This document shows positions 25,195 to 33,682 of a stretch of 64,000 bases of DNA, piece after piece. The translations under genes were made by a program, and so were the position numbers. A model generated the notes under the pieces. It was not told the DNA's origin and did not search any database. It worked only from the letters and a program-made list of their open reading frames with translations. Source of the stretch: Komagataeibacter xylinus. Its GTDB lineage: Bacteria; Pseudomonadota; Alphaproteobacteria; Acetobacterales; Acetobacteraceae. Location: contig NZ_CP041348.1 of NCBI RefSeq assembly GCF_009834365.1, positions 211,001 through 275,000 of the forward strand, given 5' to 3'. Numbering within the stretch: the stretch's first letter is position 1; every line of letters starts with the position of its first letter.

Positions 25195-26649
25195 ATGAAC
25201 TTTGCGACTTATCGGTCGCAGTGGGCTTATAACCCGCTGCGCGAAGTGCTGGCCGGAATGGTCGGCACCTTCGCCCTCATTCCCGAGGTCATTGCTTTCT
25301 CCTACGTTGCCGGCGTCTCTCCCGCCGTCTCCCTTTTCGCGTCATTTGTCATTAGCGTCGCCATTTCCATCACCGGTGGCCGCCCGGGAATGATCTCAGG
25401 GGCGGCGGGTTCCGTGGCCCTCGTAGCCGCGGCCCTCGTGCATAGCTACGGGCTTCAATACCTTCTCGTCGCGACATTACTGGCTGGCGGACTACAGATC
25501 ATTTTCGGTGCGCTTGGCTTTCAGGTCATTATGCGCTTCGTATCGGCTGAGGTCCGCACCGGCTTTGTGAATGCTCTCGCGATCCTGATCTTTTCGGCAC
25601 AGTTACCACAAATGCTTCATGTGACGTGGCACACGTATGCACTGATTGCCCTTGGGCTTGCCATCATCTATCTCATGCCACGGATATCAACCCTGATACC
25701 GTCGCCCCTGATCTGTATCGTAGTTCTGACAGGCATCACGATGTGGTATCCAATGCCGGTGCACACTGTCTCTGATCTGGGCACGCTGCCGACAGGCCTT
25801 CCTGCTTTTACGATCCCCCACGTACCATTCAATCTGGCCACACTGAAAATTGTGTTTCCCTATGCCCTTGCGATGGCATCTGTGGGCCTCCTTGAATCTC
25901 TAATGACAGCAGGTGTCGTGGATGATGAGACCGACACGCACGGTGATCCCAGAATGGAATGCGTAGGTCTTGGTGTCTCGAATGTGTTTGTAGGACTGTT
26001 CGGCGGCATCGCCGGGTGCGGTATGGTAGGGCAGACAGTCGGCAATCTTCGGTACGGCGGCCAAGGACGTCTGTCGACCTTTACTGCCGGCGCTTTCCTG
26101 CTGTTTCTGATGGTCATGCTGCATACTTATGTCGCCCGCATTCCAATGGCTGCCCTTGTCGCCATTATGTGCATGGTCTCAATCAGCACATTCTCGTGGT
26201 CATCCCTGCGTGATCTTGCGCGTTTTCCAAAGCTCTCAAGCCTCGTCATGGTCGTAACCGTTGCCGTGACTGTCGCATCCTCGGATCTGGCTCTAGGTGT
26301 GCTCGTCGGTGTTCTGCTCAGTGGTGTGTTCTTTGCCTGGTCTATGACGCATTTGATGCACGTCAAAAAGATCAGAGAAGAGGGTACGGATATCTACGAG
26401 GTTGAGGGACAGGTTTTCTTTGCTTCGTCTGACCTTCTTCACGATCAGATCGACTTCAGGACCAATGCGCGCCGGGTCGTCATCAGGCTGAACAACGCCC
26501 ATTTCTGGGACGTGACCTCGGTGGCTATGATTGAGAAGATCGTATCCAAACTCAAGGCTCGCGACATTGAAGTTGAAATCGAGGGCTTGCATGCGCTCCG
26601 GCATGGCATCGTCATGCGGTTGACCAGTGAAAAGCTCCTGACCACCTGA
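25195..26649 (+). CDS. SulP-family anion transporter with STAS domain
   Basis: A 484-residue inner-membrane SulP transporter (sulfate, bicarbonate or similar anion). About ten to twelve hydrophobic segments start with LAGMVGTFALIPEVIAFSYVAGVSP; GRPGMISGAAGSVALVAAALV and ALAMASVGLLESLMTAGVVDDETD are family blocks. A C-terminal STAS domain (VEGQVFFASSDLLHDQIDF ... HFWDVTSVAMIEKIVSKLK) ends the protein. Substrate cannot be read from sequence. The ATG at 25195 (MNFATYRSQW) is chosen where family similarity starts. Confidence 0.88.
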   Translation: MNFATYRSQWAYNPLREVLAGMVGTFALIPEVIAFSYVAGVSPAVSLFASFVISVAISITGGRPGMISGAAGSVALVAAALVHSYGLQYLLVATLLAGGLQIIFGALGFQVIMRFVSAEVRTGFVNALAILIFSAQLPQMLHVTWHTYALIALGLAIIYLMPRISTLIPSPLICIVVLTGITMWYPMPVHTVSDLGTLPTGLPAFTIPHVPFNLATLKIVFPYALAMASVGLLESLMTAGVVDDETDTHGDPRMECVGLGVSNVFVGLFGGIAGCGMVGQTVGNLRYGGQGRLSTFTAGAFLLFLMVMLHTYVARIPMAALVAIMCMVSISTFSWSSLRDLARFPKLSSLVMVVTVAVTVASSDLALGVLVGVLLSGVFFAWSMTHLMHVKKIREEGTDIYEVEGQVFFASSDLLHDQIDFRTNARRVVIRLNNAHFWDVTSVAMIEKIVSKLKARDIEVEIEGLHALRHGIVMRLTSEKLLTT

Positions 26650-26888
26650 TAAACTTCGAATAAATGTCCGGAAAAATTCGCCGTCAGGCCAATTTTTCCG
26701 GGCAGGTTTTCCATATCTGGGTTGCGGTATTCGATTACAAAATAACTGCCCCTGCAGAAACATTCCCGATGCAAACATGCGATGGCTCGTGTCAACGTTA
26801 TCTTTTGACGTATAATGTTCAGGAATGGACTATTTTCTCCTTATGTATCTGAAGCCTCACTTCTTCTTTTCAACGAACCGTCACGCGT

Positions 26889-26990
26889 CTCCAATAGCGG
26901 ACCATTTTCGGTTTTCCTCGACACAAAGCACCGGAGCGGCCAGCAGTGAGGCCATGGATACTATCAGCCTCCTTGTTCTGTTCTTCCGGC
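26889..26990 (+). pseudogene. Relic of an nhaP promoter and 5' end
   Basis: About 100 bp that align with the region 9017-9115: AATAGCGGACCATTTTCGG then, from 26954, ATG GAT ACT ATC AGC CTC CTT encoding MDTISLL, as in the intact antiporter (MDTISLLALLL). Similarity stops near 26985, 28 bp before the DUF2285 stop codon. It is a truncated second copy of the antiporter locus. The bases from 26650 to 26888 hold nothing else recognisable. Confidence 0.65.
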
Positions 26991-27012
26991 CCTACAAGAC
27001 ATTCATCATCCA

Positions 27013-27778
27013 CTATCGTCCCCGAAACGGGTGCAGTAGCAGGCGCCGATATCCTCCGTCAGTCAGTCCCCGCGCAAAACGCACCAGCCGTTTCATGCGG
27101 AAATGCAGATCATGGGAGAGCCAGTCCCCTGCGGAAACCTCCCGACCGAACAGGACGCCGGCGATCTCGCGCTGCGACACCCCGTCGTCCAGGCCATCGA
27201 GCGTCCGGAGCGCCAGGATCAGCCTGCGGATGCGATCGGATGACAGGCAGGCCGGATCACGACCGGGACGCCGATCCATCAGCACGCGCCAGAGCCGCAG
27301 GGCGGCCTGGACACGCACCTCGAACAGCGCGTCGAGCGGCAGGAGCACGCCGAGCTGAGCCCCGTCAGGCGGCAAGACGTACAGCCGCAGGATCATCTCC
27401 CCCTGCTCGACCAGCACTTCTCCCGCCATATCAGGCGGCAGTTCTGCCCGAGCGAGGGAGACCGGATGATACGCCGCGTCAGCCAGTGCTGTCGGCAGGC
27501 GGACAACCGCAATCACGGCCGGCGATACCGCAACAGTCCAGCGGGCGGTACGCGGATTGAGGGCCGTGCGGACACTCTCGAAATCGCAACCCCCAGCGCC
27601 GGGCGAAGGCTTCGGCGTCTGACGTGGACAGCGCGGCCCGGAGCGCGGCGCGCTGAAGGGCGGCACGATCACGGATAAAGTCCCGATTGCGACTGACAAA
27701 CTGCAAGGCAAAGGCAGGAGCGTCGAGCGACCGCAGGCCCTCGTACGCGCCCGCCGACCGCCAGTTGGCGCGGCTCAT
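27013..27778 (-). pseudogene. DUF6499-DUF2285 protein, frameshifted
   Basis: Two frames together give one known element protein. The N-terminal DUF6499 part starts at 27778 (MSRANWRSAGAYEGLRSLD) and ends in FARRWGLRFRE; the DUF2285 part continues in another frame from CDFESVRTALNPRTARWTV and ends with LHFRMKRLVRFARGLTDGGYRRLL at 27013. The shift lies near 27570-27585. Either a true mutation or a sequencing error; ribosomal frameshifting is not supported by any slippery heptamer I can see. Intact homologues are presumed transcription regulators of the element. Confidence 0.7.
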
Positions 27779-27910
27779 GGCGTCGTCTCCGATGCGTAAC
27801 GGGTGGGAACAGGGCAAGTACTTGCTCGCGAGAGTATGCCAGACCGTCCCGTTGCCCGCTACGCCCCGCACCTGCAACAGGTCTTGCAGGTCACGCAACG
27901 ATTCAGGGTG

Positions 27911-28189
27911 TCAGTGGGGCGCGCCGCCGCGCAGCAGATGCTGGTAGCCATGCTCGGTCATCCAGTGCGCCCGCGCCAGATGACTGTGCCAGCAGCGGTG
28001 GACGCCCTCGGGGTCAACCACCGGGTCGCGGTGGAGCACGATGCGGGCGACCTCGCGCCAGTCGGCGCCGTCGGCCTCGGCATCCAGCAGGCGGAGATAG
28101 GTAATCAGATGCTGTTCGTCGTAGCCGGTGAGACAGGACGCTTCCGGAGCGCTGTCGGCGACAGACGGGTCGAGCGGGGGCTTCTGCAT
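27911..28189 (-). CDS. Short DUF2285 family protein
   Basis: A 92-residue protein of the short DUF2285 group: YDEQHLITYLRLLDAEADGADWREVARIVLHRDP and LARAHWMTEHGYQHLLRGGAPH. A predicted small DNA-binding or regulatory protein that always lies between the XRE gene and the longer DUF2285 gene in such elements. Complete. Confidence 0.85.
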   Translation of the reverse strand: MQKPPLDPSVADSAPEASCLTGYDEQHLITYLRLLDAEADGADWREVARIVLHRDPVVDPEGVHRCWHSHLARAHWMTEHGYQHLLRGGAPH

Positions 28190-28200
28190 GATGGAGTCGA

Positions 28201-28485
28201 TCAGGTCGGAGAACGAACGCGACGCACCCTAGCCTGCCGCGTTTCGATGCCGGAAGTCTCGTTAAGAAACATGACGCCACGCCCTTGTCCGGACTCGATG
28301 AACAGGATGCCCGCCGCTTCCAGCGCGCGGCGAACCTGGTCGGTCGTGCCCTCATGAACGCCGAGACCGCGTTCGGATTCAAGGCGCTTGAGCGCGGTCA
28401 GTGCTACGAGGGCTTTTTCAGCGAGCATCTCCTGTGTCCAGTTCAGGAGTGCCCGTGCCGCCCTTACCTGTCGGCCAGTGATCAT
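28201..28485 (-). CDS. XRE-family regulator
   Basis: A 94-residue helix-turn-helix protein: ITGRQVRAARALLNWTQEMLAEKALVALTALKRLE is the XRE domain, followed by a DUF-like strand region (VRRALEAAGILFIESGQGRGVMFL). It is probably the master switch of the element; a 17-bp palindrome 42 bp upstream of its start has a near copy in the parB/recombinase control region. Confidence 0.88.
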   Translation of the reverse strand: MITGRQVRAARALLNWTQEMLAEKALVALTALKRLESERGLGVHEGTTDQVRRALEAAGILFIESGQGRGVMFLNETSGIETRQARVRRVRSPT

Positions 28486-28526
28486 CCATGATCACATCCG
28501 ACACGCGGGGCATGCACACCAGTAAT

Positions 28527-28543
28527 ACGACTATAATAGTCGT
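28527..28543. promoter_or_regulatory. 17-bp palindromic operator, copy 1
   Basis: ACGACTATAATAGTCGT is a perfect palindrome around a central A. It overlaps a TATAAT-like -10 box, so binding would block transcription of the XRE gene (autorepression). Copy 2 is at 59171-59187. Confidence 0.7.
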
Positions 28544-28568
28544 GTTAGAGAGATTCAACAACGTTCTT

Positions 28569-28796
28569 TCAGGAGGATGGCAAAGTGGAATCGGCGCCTG
28601 GATATCCGATGGCACGGGCGACCATACGAAAAGCCCCCCGCTCTATGCGGGGGGGGGGCTCGTCGTATCGGTCCGCCGCGAATTGCGCGCATGCCAGCTT
28701 CAGTTCTCGTTCGATCCGTCGGCGCTCCCCGTGGCTCAGGTAAAAGCTGGTCAGTTCGGCGCGCAGCATCTGGATATGGTCGTGTAGCGTGGTCAT
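28569..28796 (-). CDS. Hypothetical protein with homopolymer-dependent C-terminus
   Basis: A 75-residue frame (MTTLHDHIQMLRAELTSFYLS ... GERRRIERELKLACAQFAADRYDE). The first 50 residues are a helical charged protein of a type common upstream of DUF736 genes. The frame then crosses a run of ten C (minus strand, 28649-28658) and continues over a terminator hairpin; with nine C it would stop at once (EPPPA stop). The true gene therefore probably ends near 28643. No function known. Confidence 0.55.
   Translation of the reverse strand: MTTLHDHIQMLRAELTSFYLSHGERRRIERELKLACAQFAADRYDEPPPRIERGAFRMVARAIGYPGADSTLPSS
28629..28658 (-). terminator. Rho-independent terminator
   Basis: On the minus strand GCGGGGG-type arms (GCGGGGGG at 28647-28654, CCCCCCGC at 28634-28641) with a 5-nt loop are followed by CTTTTCG. 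It ends the transcript of the small gene above. Confidence 0.65.
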
Positions 28797-29135
28797 CGTC
28801 CTGCTCCTTTCGTTTCTCGAAGACAGGACTCCGCCTCATGCACGCGGGAGCCGGGTCAGGGATCGCCGCAGGCGACCGCGCCAGCGGCGCCCGGGGGAGC
28901 CGATTTTGTCCGGTGTGCCCGTAGGGTGCGCCGGGCAAAATTGGGGGGACCGCGCGTCCTTGAGGCGGTTCACGCCGGGCATGGTATAATGGGAAGACTG
29001 AGGGAAGCCCTGTTCCCCTTTCTTGCCCGCACCCCGGCAGATCGAGAGGAGCGCGACTGCTGCGCACGCCCGCTGGTTTCCAACCGGTCATGCGAAGGCC
29101 CCGCCCGGACCGGCCGGGCGGGGATCGCGGGCACT
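28797..29135. other. Gene-free stretch between the small protein and DUF736
   Basis: No supported gene. Only a terminator hairpin at its right end and a GC-rich spacer with a TATAAT at about 28984; plus-strand frames across it have shadow-like composition. Confidence 0.4.
29099..29123 (-). terminator. Stem-loop after DUF736
   Basis: CCCCGCCCGG (29099-29108) and CCGGGCGGGG (29114-29123) form a perfect 10-bp stem with a 5-nt loop, 13 nt past the DUF736 stop in the minus direction. No T-run. Confidence 0.55.
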
Positions 29136-29462
29136 TCAGTCGCCGTTGCGGCGACCATTGGGGCGGGACCAGATCAGGCTGTAACCCTCGCCGTCCTCGT
29201 CATCGAAGAGATTGGCGAAGATCGGGGCGTTGAAGCTCGGATCGTCGAGCTTGAGGCTCAGATAGTCGCGCCCCTCGTTGGAGCGCCGGGACCAGGCCGC
29301 CCCGATCTCCACCCTGCCTACGAAGACGCGGTGGCTGGGGGCGTTGTCGTTCGCGCGCGTGGTCTCGGGAGCGATACGGACGTTGGGGGTCTGGAGCGAG
29401 AGGGTGACGATCTCGCCGTTATACCCGTTGCCGACTTTCTTGAAGGTGCCGATGGTGGCCAT
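29136..29462 (-). CDS. DUF736 family protein (second copy)
   Basis: A 108-residue DUF736 protein: MATIGTFKKVGNGYNGEIVTLSLQ, GRVEIGAAWSRRSNEGRDYLSLKLDDPSFNAPIFANLF and YSLIWSRP. It is the better-conserved, more typical member; the copy at 20.2 kb is divergent. The ATG at 29462 follows GGAGAGTATC; upstream in-frame residues come from a structured leader and are rejected. Function unknown, possibly expressed early after transfer. Confidence 0.92.
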   Translation of the reverse strand: MATIGTFKKVGNGYNGEIVTLSLQTPNVRIAPETTRANDNAPSHRVFVGRVEIGAAWSRRSNEGRDYLSLKLDDPSFNAPIFANLFDDEDGEGYSLIWSRPNGRRNGD

Positions 29463-29585
29463 GATACTCTCCGTGATCTCTGTTATCGAGCCCGCACCAT
29501 TGCGGCCTCGATGGCGATCGGACAGACGGAGGCGAGCGGCGGCGCATCCCTTGGGGCCGAAGCGCAGCGGAGGACGGCGGGACAG

Positions 29586-29637
29586 AATTTTCTTGGTGCG
29601 CGAGGAATGACGGCGCAGCCGGCAGGGGAAGAAAATT
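29586..29637 (-). promoter_or_regulatory. Inverted-repeat leader upstream of DUF736
   Basis: AATTTTCTT (29586-29594) and AAGAAAATT (29629-29637) are perfect 9-bp arms around a GC-rich middle containing a second stem TGCGC/GCGCA (29597-29601, 29613-29617). It lies 124-175 bp upstream of the DUF736 start. A comparable two-tier structure stands upstream of the DUF2493 gene. The rest of 29463-30053 shows no gene. Confidence 0.5.
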
Positions 29638-30053
29638 ATGGCCCGTTGTTGCGCCATAGCCGATCGAGGCGTAGCCGGCCTTCGGCTAGATCAGCCATCT
29701 TGAGAGGCAGCATGCGTGCGCGGCCCGACAGAGCACACATCACGGAGACTATGGCGACCGGCACAGCGCACGAGATCCGGCGGCAACCAGAATGACGGCG
29801 TCATCCTCCCTCCATACCAGCCCACCGAACCGGCCCGTTCCGGGACTGCGCCTCACCGGACATGCCCGGCTTCCCCGTTGCGATCGGCCTGCGGGAAATC
29901 AGAGCGCCAGTTCGTTTGCTTCAACAGGCGGACCGTATCTGGAACAGCGCGTCGCATCCGCGCTTCGCTGCCCATCGCTCCCCGCCTCTCGATGACGTGG
30001 AAAGACAGGCAGGTACCTGATCCATGCCTGCCCGCCGGCTGCCGCGCAGGCGG

Positions 30054-30494
30054 TCAGACCCGCGCGACGCTCCCGTTGGCCGGTTCGGGCGGGGCCATGC
30101 CGGTAAAGCGGACGAACGCGGTGATGCCGACCGCAATGGCGCCGATGACCGAAAAGAAGAGCTGCCAGACGACGGACGGCATCATCATCTCGGCGAGACC
30201 GTGCGTGGCGCTATAACCGGCAATGATGGCGGGCACGGTATAGAGCAGGACGATCAGCCCTCTCAGCCAGATCCACGGCGCGCAGGCGAGTGCGATCTGA
30301 CCGGCGACGAAAGTCGCTATCCCCGCCACGACGCCGACGATCAGGGCGCCAATCACTCCGGCACCGGTATGAAACGCCCAGAGCCCGGCATACAACCCGC
30401 CAGCAAACGGCAAGGCGAAGACCGCGAGCGTGAACATGAGCCAGCAGAAAAATCCGATGCCGGCGACGATCAGGAACGGTGCGAAGATCACCAT
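30054..30494 (-). CDS. Small integral membrane protein
   Basis: A 146-residue protein with about four to five hydrophobic segments (FAPFLIVAGIGFFCWLMFTLAVFALP; GAGVIGALIVGVVAGIATFVAG; LRGLIVLLYTVPAIIAGYSA; WQLFFSVIGAIAVGITAFV). No family recognised; similar small membrane proteins occur in this block of related elements. Could act in entry exclusion; that is only a guess from location. Confidence 0.7.
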   Translation of the reverse strand: MVIFAPFLIVAGIGFFCWLMFTLAVFALPFAGGLYAGLWAFHTGAGVIGALIVGVVAGIATFVAGQIALACAPWIWLRGLIVLLYTVPAIIAGYSATHGLAEMMMPSVVWQLFFSVIGAIAVGITAFVRFTGMAPPEPANGSVARV

Positions 30495-30657
30495 GGTGGC
30501 GGCTCCCGTAAAGATGACATGATCTGACGGTCACGCCTGCCACCACCACCACGGCGCAATCCGCATCATAGAGAAAACGATGTATCGACGGAACGAGAAT
30601 CGTACTGACGTCCGCCAAGCGGACGTGCATCGTGGGGCTGCTCAGGGAGACAACGTC

Positions 30658-30867
30658 ATGGCGGACATCACGGGACGCGAACTGCATCTGGTCAAAAAGG
30701 CGCTCGCCATTGCAGTGCTGGCCATTGAACAGCAACCAGGGCCGTTTCAGTCCTATTCGGACATGCAGGACATGAAGGGCCTGCTCGACCTTCTGGCGCC
30801 CGGCGATACCGAGCTGGCCTTCTATGCCCGTTCCGCGCGGATCGCCGTCACGGGTAATCCGGACTGA
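30658..30867 (+). CDS. Conserved hypothetical protein
   Basis: A 69-residue acidic, helical protein (MADITGRELHLVKKALAIAVLAIEQQPGPFQSYSDMQDMKGLLD). GGGAGA lies 7 nt before the ATG at 30658. It is the only plus-strand gene in the 27-35 kb block and converges on the DUF2493 gene, 9 bp apart. Function unknown. Confidence 0.65.
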   Translation: MADITGRELHLVKKALAIAVLAIEQQPGPFQSYSDMQDMKGLLDLLAPGDTELAFYARSARIAVTGNPD

Positions 30868-30876
30868 AGACGGCGC

Positions 30877-31803
30877 TCACGCGCCGCCTCCGAACCGCAG
30901 GACCGGGATACCGAGGCGCTTCGCCTTGTCGGCCAAATTCTCCTGGATACCGGTTCCGGGAAAGACGATGACGCCAATCGGCAAGGTATCGAGCATGGCG
31001 TCGTTGCGGCGGAAGGGCGCGGCCTTGGCATGCTTCGTCCAGTCCGGCTTGAAAGCGATCTGCACGATCTCGCGGTGATCAGCCCAGCGAGACGCGACGA
31101 ACTCCGCGCCCCTGGGCGAACCACCATGCAGCAGCACCATGTCGGGATGCTTGGCACGGACCTTGTCCAGCCGGTCCCAGATCAGGATATGGTCGTCGAA
31201 GTCCAGCCCCCCGGTCACGACGACCTTGGGGCCGGGCGGGACCAGCAATTCGCTCTCGGCGCGGCGTCGGGCGTTGAGAAAGTCACGGCTGTCGATCATA
31301 GAGGCCGTCATGGTCCGCCGCGATACCAGCGAGCCGGTCTTCGGCCGCCACGCGCTCAGGGTCAGCCGCTCGAACTGCTCCTGCGCCTCGTCGCGGAAGA
31401 TCTCGTAGGCGTTGCGGCGTTCGATCAGTGTCAGCCCTTCGGCGATCAGTCGCTCCAGTTCCACCGAGCGGATCTCGCTGCCATCCTGATCCTGCTGGCT
31501 GCGTTTCTGCGCCTGCTCGTTGCGGTCAAGCTCACGCTCGACCTGGCCGACCATGCGGTGGAAGATGTTCACGGTGGACCAGAGCAGCGCTTCGAGGTCC
31601 GGTTCCAGCCGTGTGTCAGTCAGCGTCGCGGCGACGGCGTCGAAGATGTCGGCCACAGCACCCCCGATGCGCGGAGCTTCGGGCAGCGGCCTTGGATCAG
31701 GCTCGTCCTCGAAGGGACGGTAGCCATACATCTGAAGTTCAGCCAGCACATGGGCGGTGGATGAAGCGGCGTGCGGCGGTTCAAAATCATCGGTGCGGGT
31801 CAT
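30877..31803 (-). CDS. DUF2493 (SLOG-like) protein
   Basis: A 308-residue protein. The C-terminal DUF2493 domain (VVVTGGLDFDDHILIWDRLDKVRAKHPDMVLLHGGSPRGAEFVASRWADHR ... FRRNDAMLDTLPIGVIVFPGTGIQENLADKAKRLGIPVLRF in separate blocks) has a Rossmann-like nucleotide fold related to SLOG/DprA. The N-terminal half is helical and charged (ELDRNEQAQKRSQQDQDG). Common in the accessory backbone of these elements; nucleotide-sensing or DNA-entry role is inferred. Confidence 0.85.
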   Translation of the reverse strand: MTRTDDFEPPHAASSTAHVLAELQMYGYRPFEDEPDPRPLPEAPRIGGAVADIFDAVAATLTDTRLEPDLEALLWSTVNIFHRMVGQVERELDRNEQAQKRSQQDQDGSEIRSVELERLIAEGLTLIERRNAYEIFRDEAQEQFERLTLSAWRPKTGSLVSRRTMTASMIDSRDFLNARRRAESELLVPPGPKVVVTGGLDFDDHILIWDRLDKVRAKHPDMVLLHGGSPRGAEFVASRWADHREIVQIAFKPDWTKHAKAAPFRRNDAMLDTLPIGVIVFPGTGIQENLADKAKRLGIPVLRFGGGA

Positions 31804-31930
31804 GATGCGGTCCTCCCAGGTCTCCGGCCGCGCCCTTCGCGGCCTTTCCGGGGGCGGATAGCGGCAGACCAGGGACGGGCCGGAACCGCGCGCTCGCGCG
31901 CGGCCGCAGCACAGCGAAGGATGGCAGGGG

Positions 31931-31992
31931 GCCGGCTATTTTGCTTCGCGATGTAAAGCGCCCCCAAAGGGGCGCGACGGAAAATAGCTGGC
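31931..31992 (-). promoter_or_regulatory. Inverted-repeat leader upstream of DUF2493
   Basis: Outer arms GCCGGCTATTTT (31931-31942) and AAAATAGCTGGC (31981-31992) pair over 12 positions with one mismatch; inside, GCGCCCC (31958-31964) and GGGGCGC (31969-31975) form a perfect stem with a CAAA loop. It stands 128-189 bp upstream of the DUF2493 start in a 323-bp gene-free gap (31804-32126). Confidence 0.55.
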
Positions 31993-32126
31993 TCACGCCA
32001 TTGAAGGCCCGGCCCGGCTGACGCCCGCTCCCCACTTGAAAGGCCGGGGCGCGAACCTGCCGAACGGGAGGCACGACAGGACCGCCGATAGAAGACGGAA
32101 ACCGCCCGCCCCTCTTTCCGGCCCGC

Positions 32127-33173
32127 TCATGTGCCGGCAGTCTCCAGAAACCGTGCCACGTCCGGTGGCGCAAGTTGCGGATGCAGGATCGCCCGCAGTG
32201 CGCCGCGTCCGAGCGCCCGGAGATCATCGTTGAAATCGCCCAGCCGTGGCGACAGCCCGATCACCTCGATCCCGGCGTCATCCGCGCGGGCGTGCAGCGT
32301 CGCCAGCGCCTGATCCCCGGCCGGATCATCGTCGCGCAGCACGTAGAGCCGGCGCAGCAGCGGCGGAAAGATCAGGGCGGCGAGATGCGCCGAGGACAGG
32401 CATGCGGCCAATGGCAGATCGGGCAGAACCTGCCGCAGCGACAGCACCGTCTCGATGCCTTCCCCGGCGGCGAGCACATCGGATGCCACCCCAAAGCGCA
32501 CGGCATGGCCGAGCAGCCCGCCCAGGGCGCGACGCGGATGATCGACCGGCGCCTTGCCGCGCCCTTCCGCCGCCAGCCAGGTGCGATGCACACCGGTCAG
32601 AGTGCCGTCGAGATCGGTGACGGCGGCGATCATGGCGGGCCAGGTCTCGGTCGGACTGTCCTCGTCCGGGCGGTAAAAGCAGCGCGGATGGAAGCGCAGG
32701 GCGCCGGCTCCGTGCAAAAGCGTAATATCGCGTCTACGGAGATACGCTTCTACGGATGTACCCACGATCGGCCCGGACATGGCCCAGAGCCGATGTGCGG
32801 CTTCAGAAGAACTGGCAGAGCCACGCTCACGGGCCGGACGGTCCTGTGACGACGGTACCGGATCGGGACGCGGCAGGCTGAGAAAGGCGCGCGCCTCGTC
32901 GGCCACGTCGCGGAAATCCACCAGGCCGAGGCTTTCGCGGATCACGTCCAGCAGGTCGCCATGTTCAGCGGACTGCGCGTCCGTCCATTTTCCCGCCCTG
33001 CCGTTGGCGGTGTTTTGCAGCCGGACAAACAGCGACCGGCCGGGCGTGTTGCGTACGTCACCGACCAGCCAGTAATTGCCGTGACGACGACCAGCGGACA
33101 GATACCGACGGCACACCGCCTCTGCGTTCTCCGCCAGACGGCGGGCCAGATCGCCCGCGTCATGCAAGGTCAT
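32127..33173 (-). CDS. Toprim-domain primase-like protein
   Basis: A 348-residue protein with an N-terminal region of the DUF7146 type (YWLVGDVRNTPGRSLFVRL, GKWTDAQSAEHGDLLDVIRE), HPRCFYRPDED and TWPAMIAAVTDLDGTLTGVHRTWL in the middle, and a Toprim domain (VLAAGEGIETVLSLRQVLPDLPLAACLSS ... LYVLRDDDPAGDQA) near residues 225-300. The Toprim Glu and D-x-D are intact. It lacks a zinc-finger and helicase, so it is an accessory primase of the mobile element type. Overlaps the next upstream gene by 14 nt. Confidence 0.88.
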   Translation of the reverse strand: MTLHDAGDLARRLAENAEAVCRRYLSAGRRHGNYWLVGDVRNTPGRSLFVRLQNTANGRAGKWTDAQSAEHGDLLDVIRESLGLVDFRDVADEARAFLSLPRPDPVPSSQDRPARERGSASSSEAAHRLWAMSGPIVGTSVEAYLRRRDITLLHGAGALRFHPRCFYRPDEDSPTETWPAMIAAVTDLDGTLTGVHRTWLAAEGRGKAPVDHPRRALGGLLGHAVRFGVASDVLAAGEGIETVLSLRQVLPDLPLAACLSSAHLAALIFPPLLRRLYVLRDDDPAGDQALATLHARADDAGIEVIGLSPRLGDFNDDLRALGRGALRAILHPQLAPPDVARFLETAGT

Positions 33174-33600
33174 CGCCCTGCCCTCCTGTGTCGGGATTGC
33201 CTCCGTCCAGGGCGATCGCCAGCCAGCGATCGGTGGTCATCCATGAAATCGTCTTGCGCCTGCCAAGGTCAAGCAGATGCGCGCCTCCGCTGAAGGCGCC
33301 GATCCGGGGACGTGAACAGCTATTGGCCCACTGGAACCCCCATCGCCCCCGCAGCCGGAATGCCCGCGCACAGCGTAGCACGAAATCCACCACCTGATGC
33401 GGATCGCCGGTTGTCTCATCGTGCATCCAGAGTTTCGTGCCACCATATTCAGGCACGATCGACAGGACAAAACCGTCAGAGGGCGGGTCTTCCGCCGCCA
33501 GTTCGTCGATGAATTCATTGTAGAGGTCGAGCGCCTTTGCGGCATTGTCCACTGTGCCCACATCGAGAACGCAGGAAAAATGCGTGAAGAAATCAGCCAT
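33160..33600 (-). CDS. Conserved hypothetical protein of the element backbone
   Basis: A 146-residue protein (MADFFTHFSCVLDVGT ... ALDLYNEFIDELAAEDPPSDGF ... WMHDETTGDPHQVVDFVLRCARAFRLRGRWGFQWANSCSRPRIGAFSGGAHLLDL, quoted in parts). The pattern FxWAxxCSxPRxxxFGGGA-like is seen in proteins next to DUF932 and primase genes of mobile elements. No function known. Coupled to the Toprim gene. Confidence 0.8.
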   Translation of the reverse strand: MADFFTHFSCVLDVGTVDNAAKALDLYNEFIDELAAEDPPSDGFVLSIVPEYGGTKLWMHDETTGDPHQVVDFVLRCARAFRLRGRWGFQWANSCSRPRIGAFSGGAHLLDLGRRKTISWMTTDRWLAIALDGGNPDTGGQGDDLA

Positions 33601-33618
33601 CGGAAAACTCCCGAAACG

Positions 33619-33644
33619 AAAAAGCCCGGCGCGGTGGCCGGGCT
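33619..33644 (-). terminator. Rho-independent terminator after DUF932
   Basis: On the minus strand AGCCCGGC / GCCGGGCT arms (33637-33644 and 33623-33630) with a 6-nt loop are followed by TTTTTCG. It separates the DUF932 gene from the gene starting at 33600. Confidence 0.8.
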
Positions 33645-33682
33645 CGTAAAAACGTATTGGCGGAAAAGCGTGCAGTCGGCTT

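Noticed and set aside
27570..27590. Programmed frameshift in the DUF2285 gene
   Set aside because: No slippery heptamer or stimulatory structure seen; a mutation or read error is simpler.
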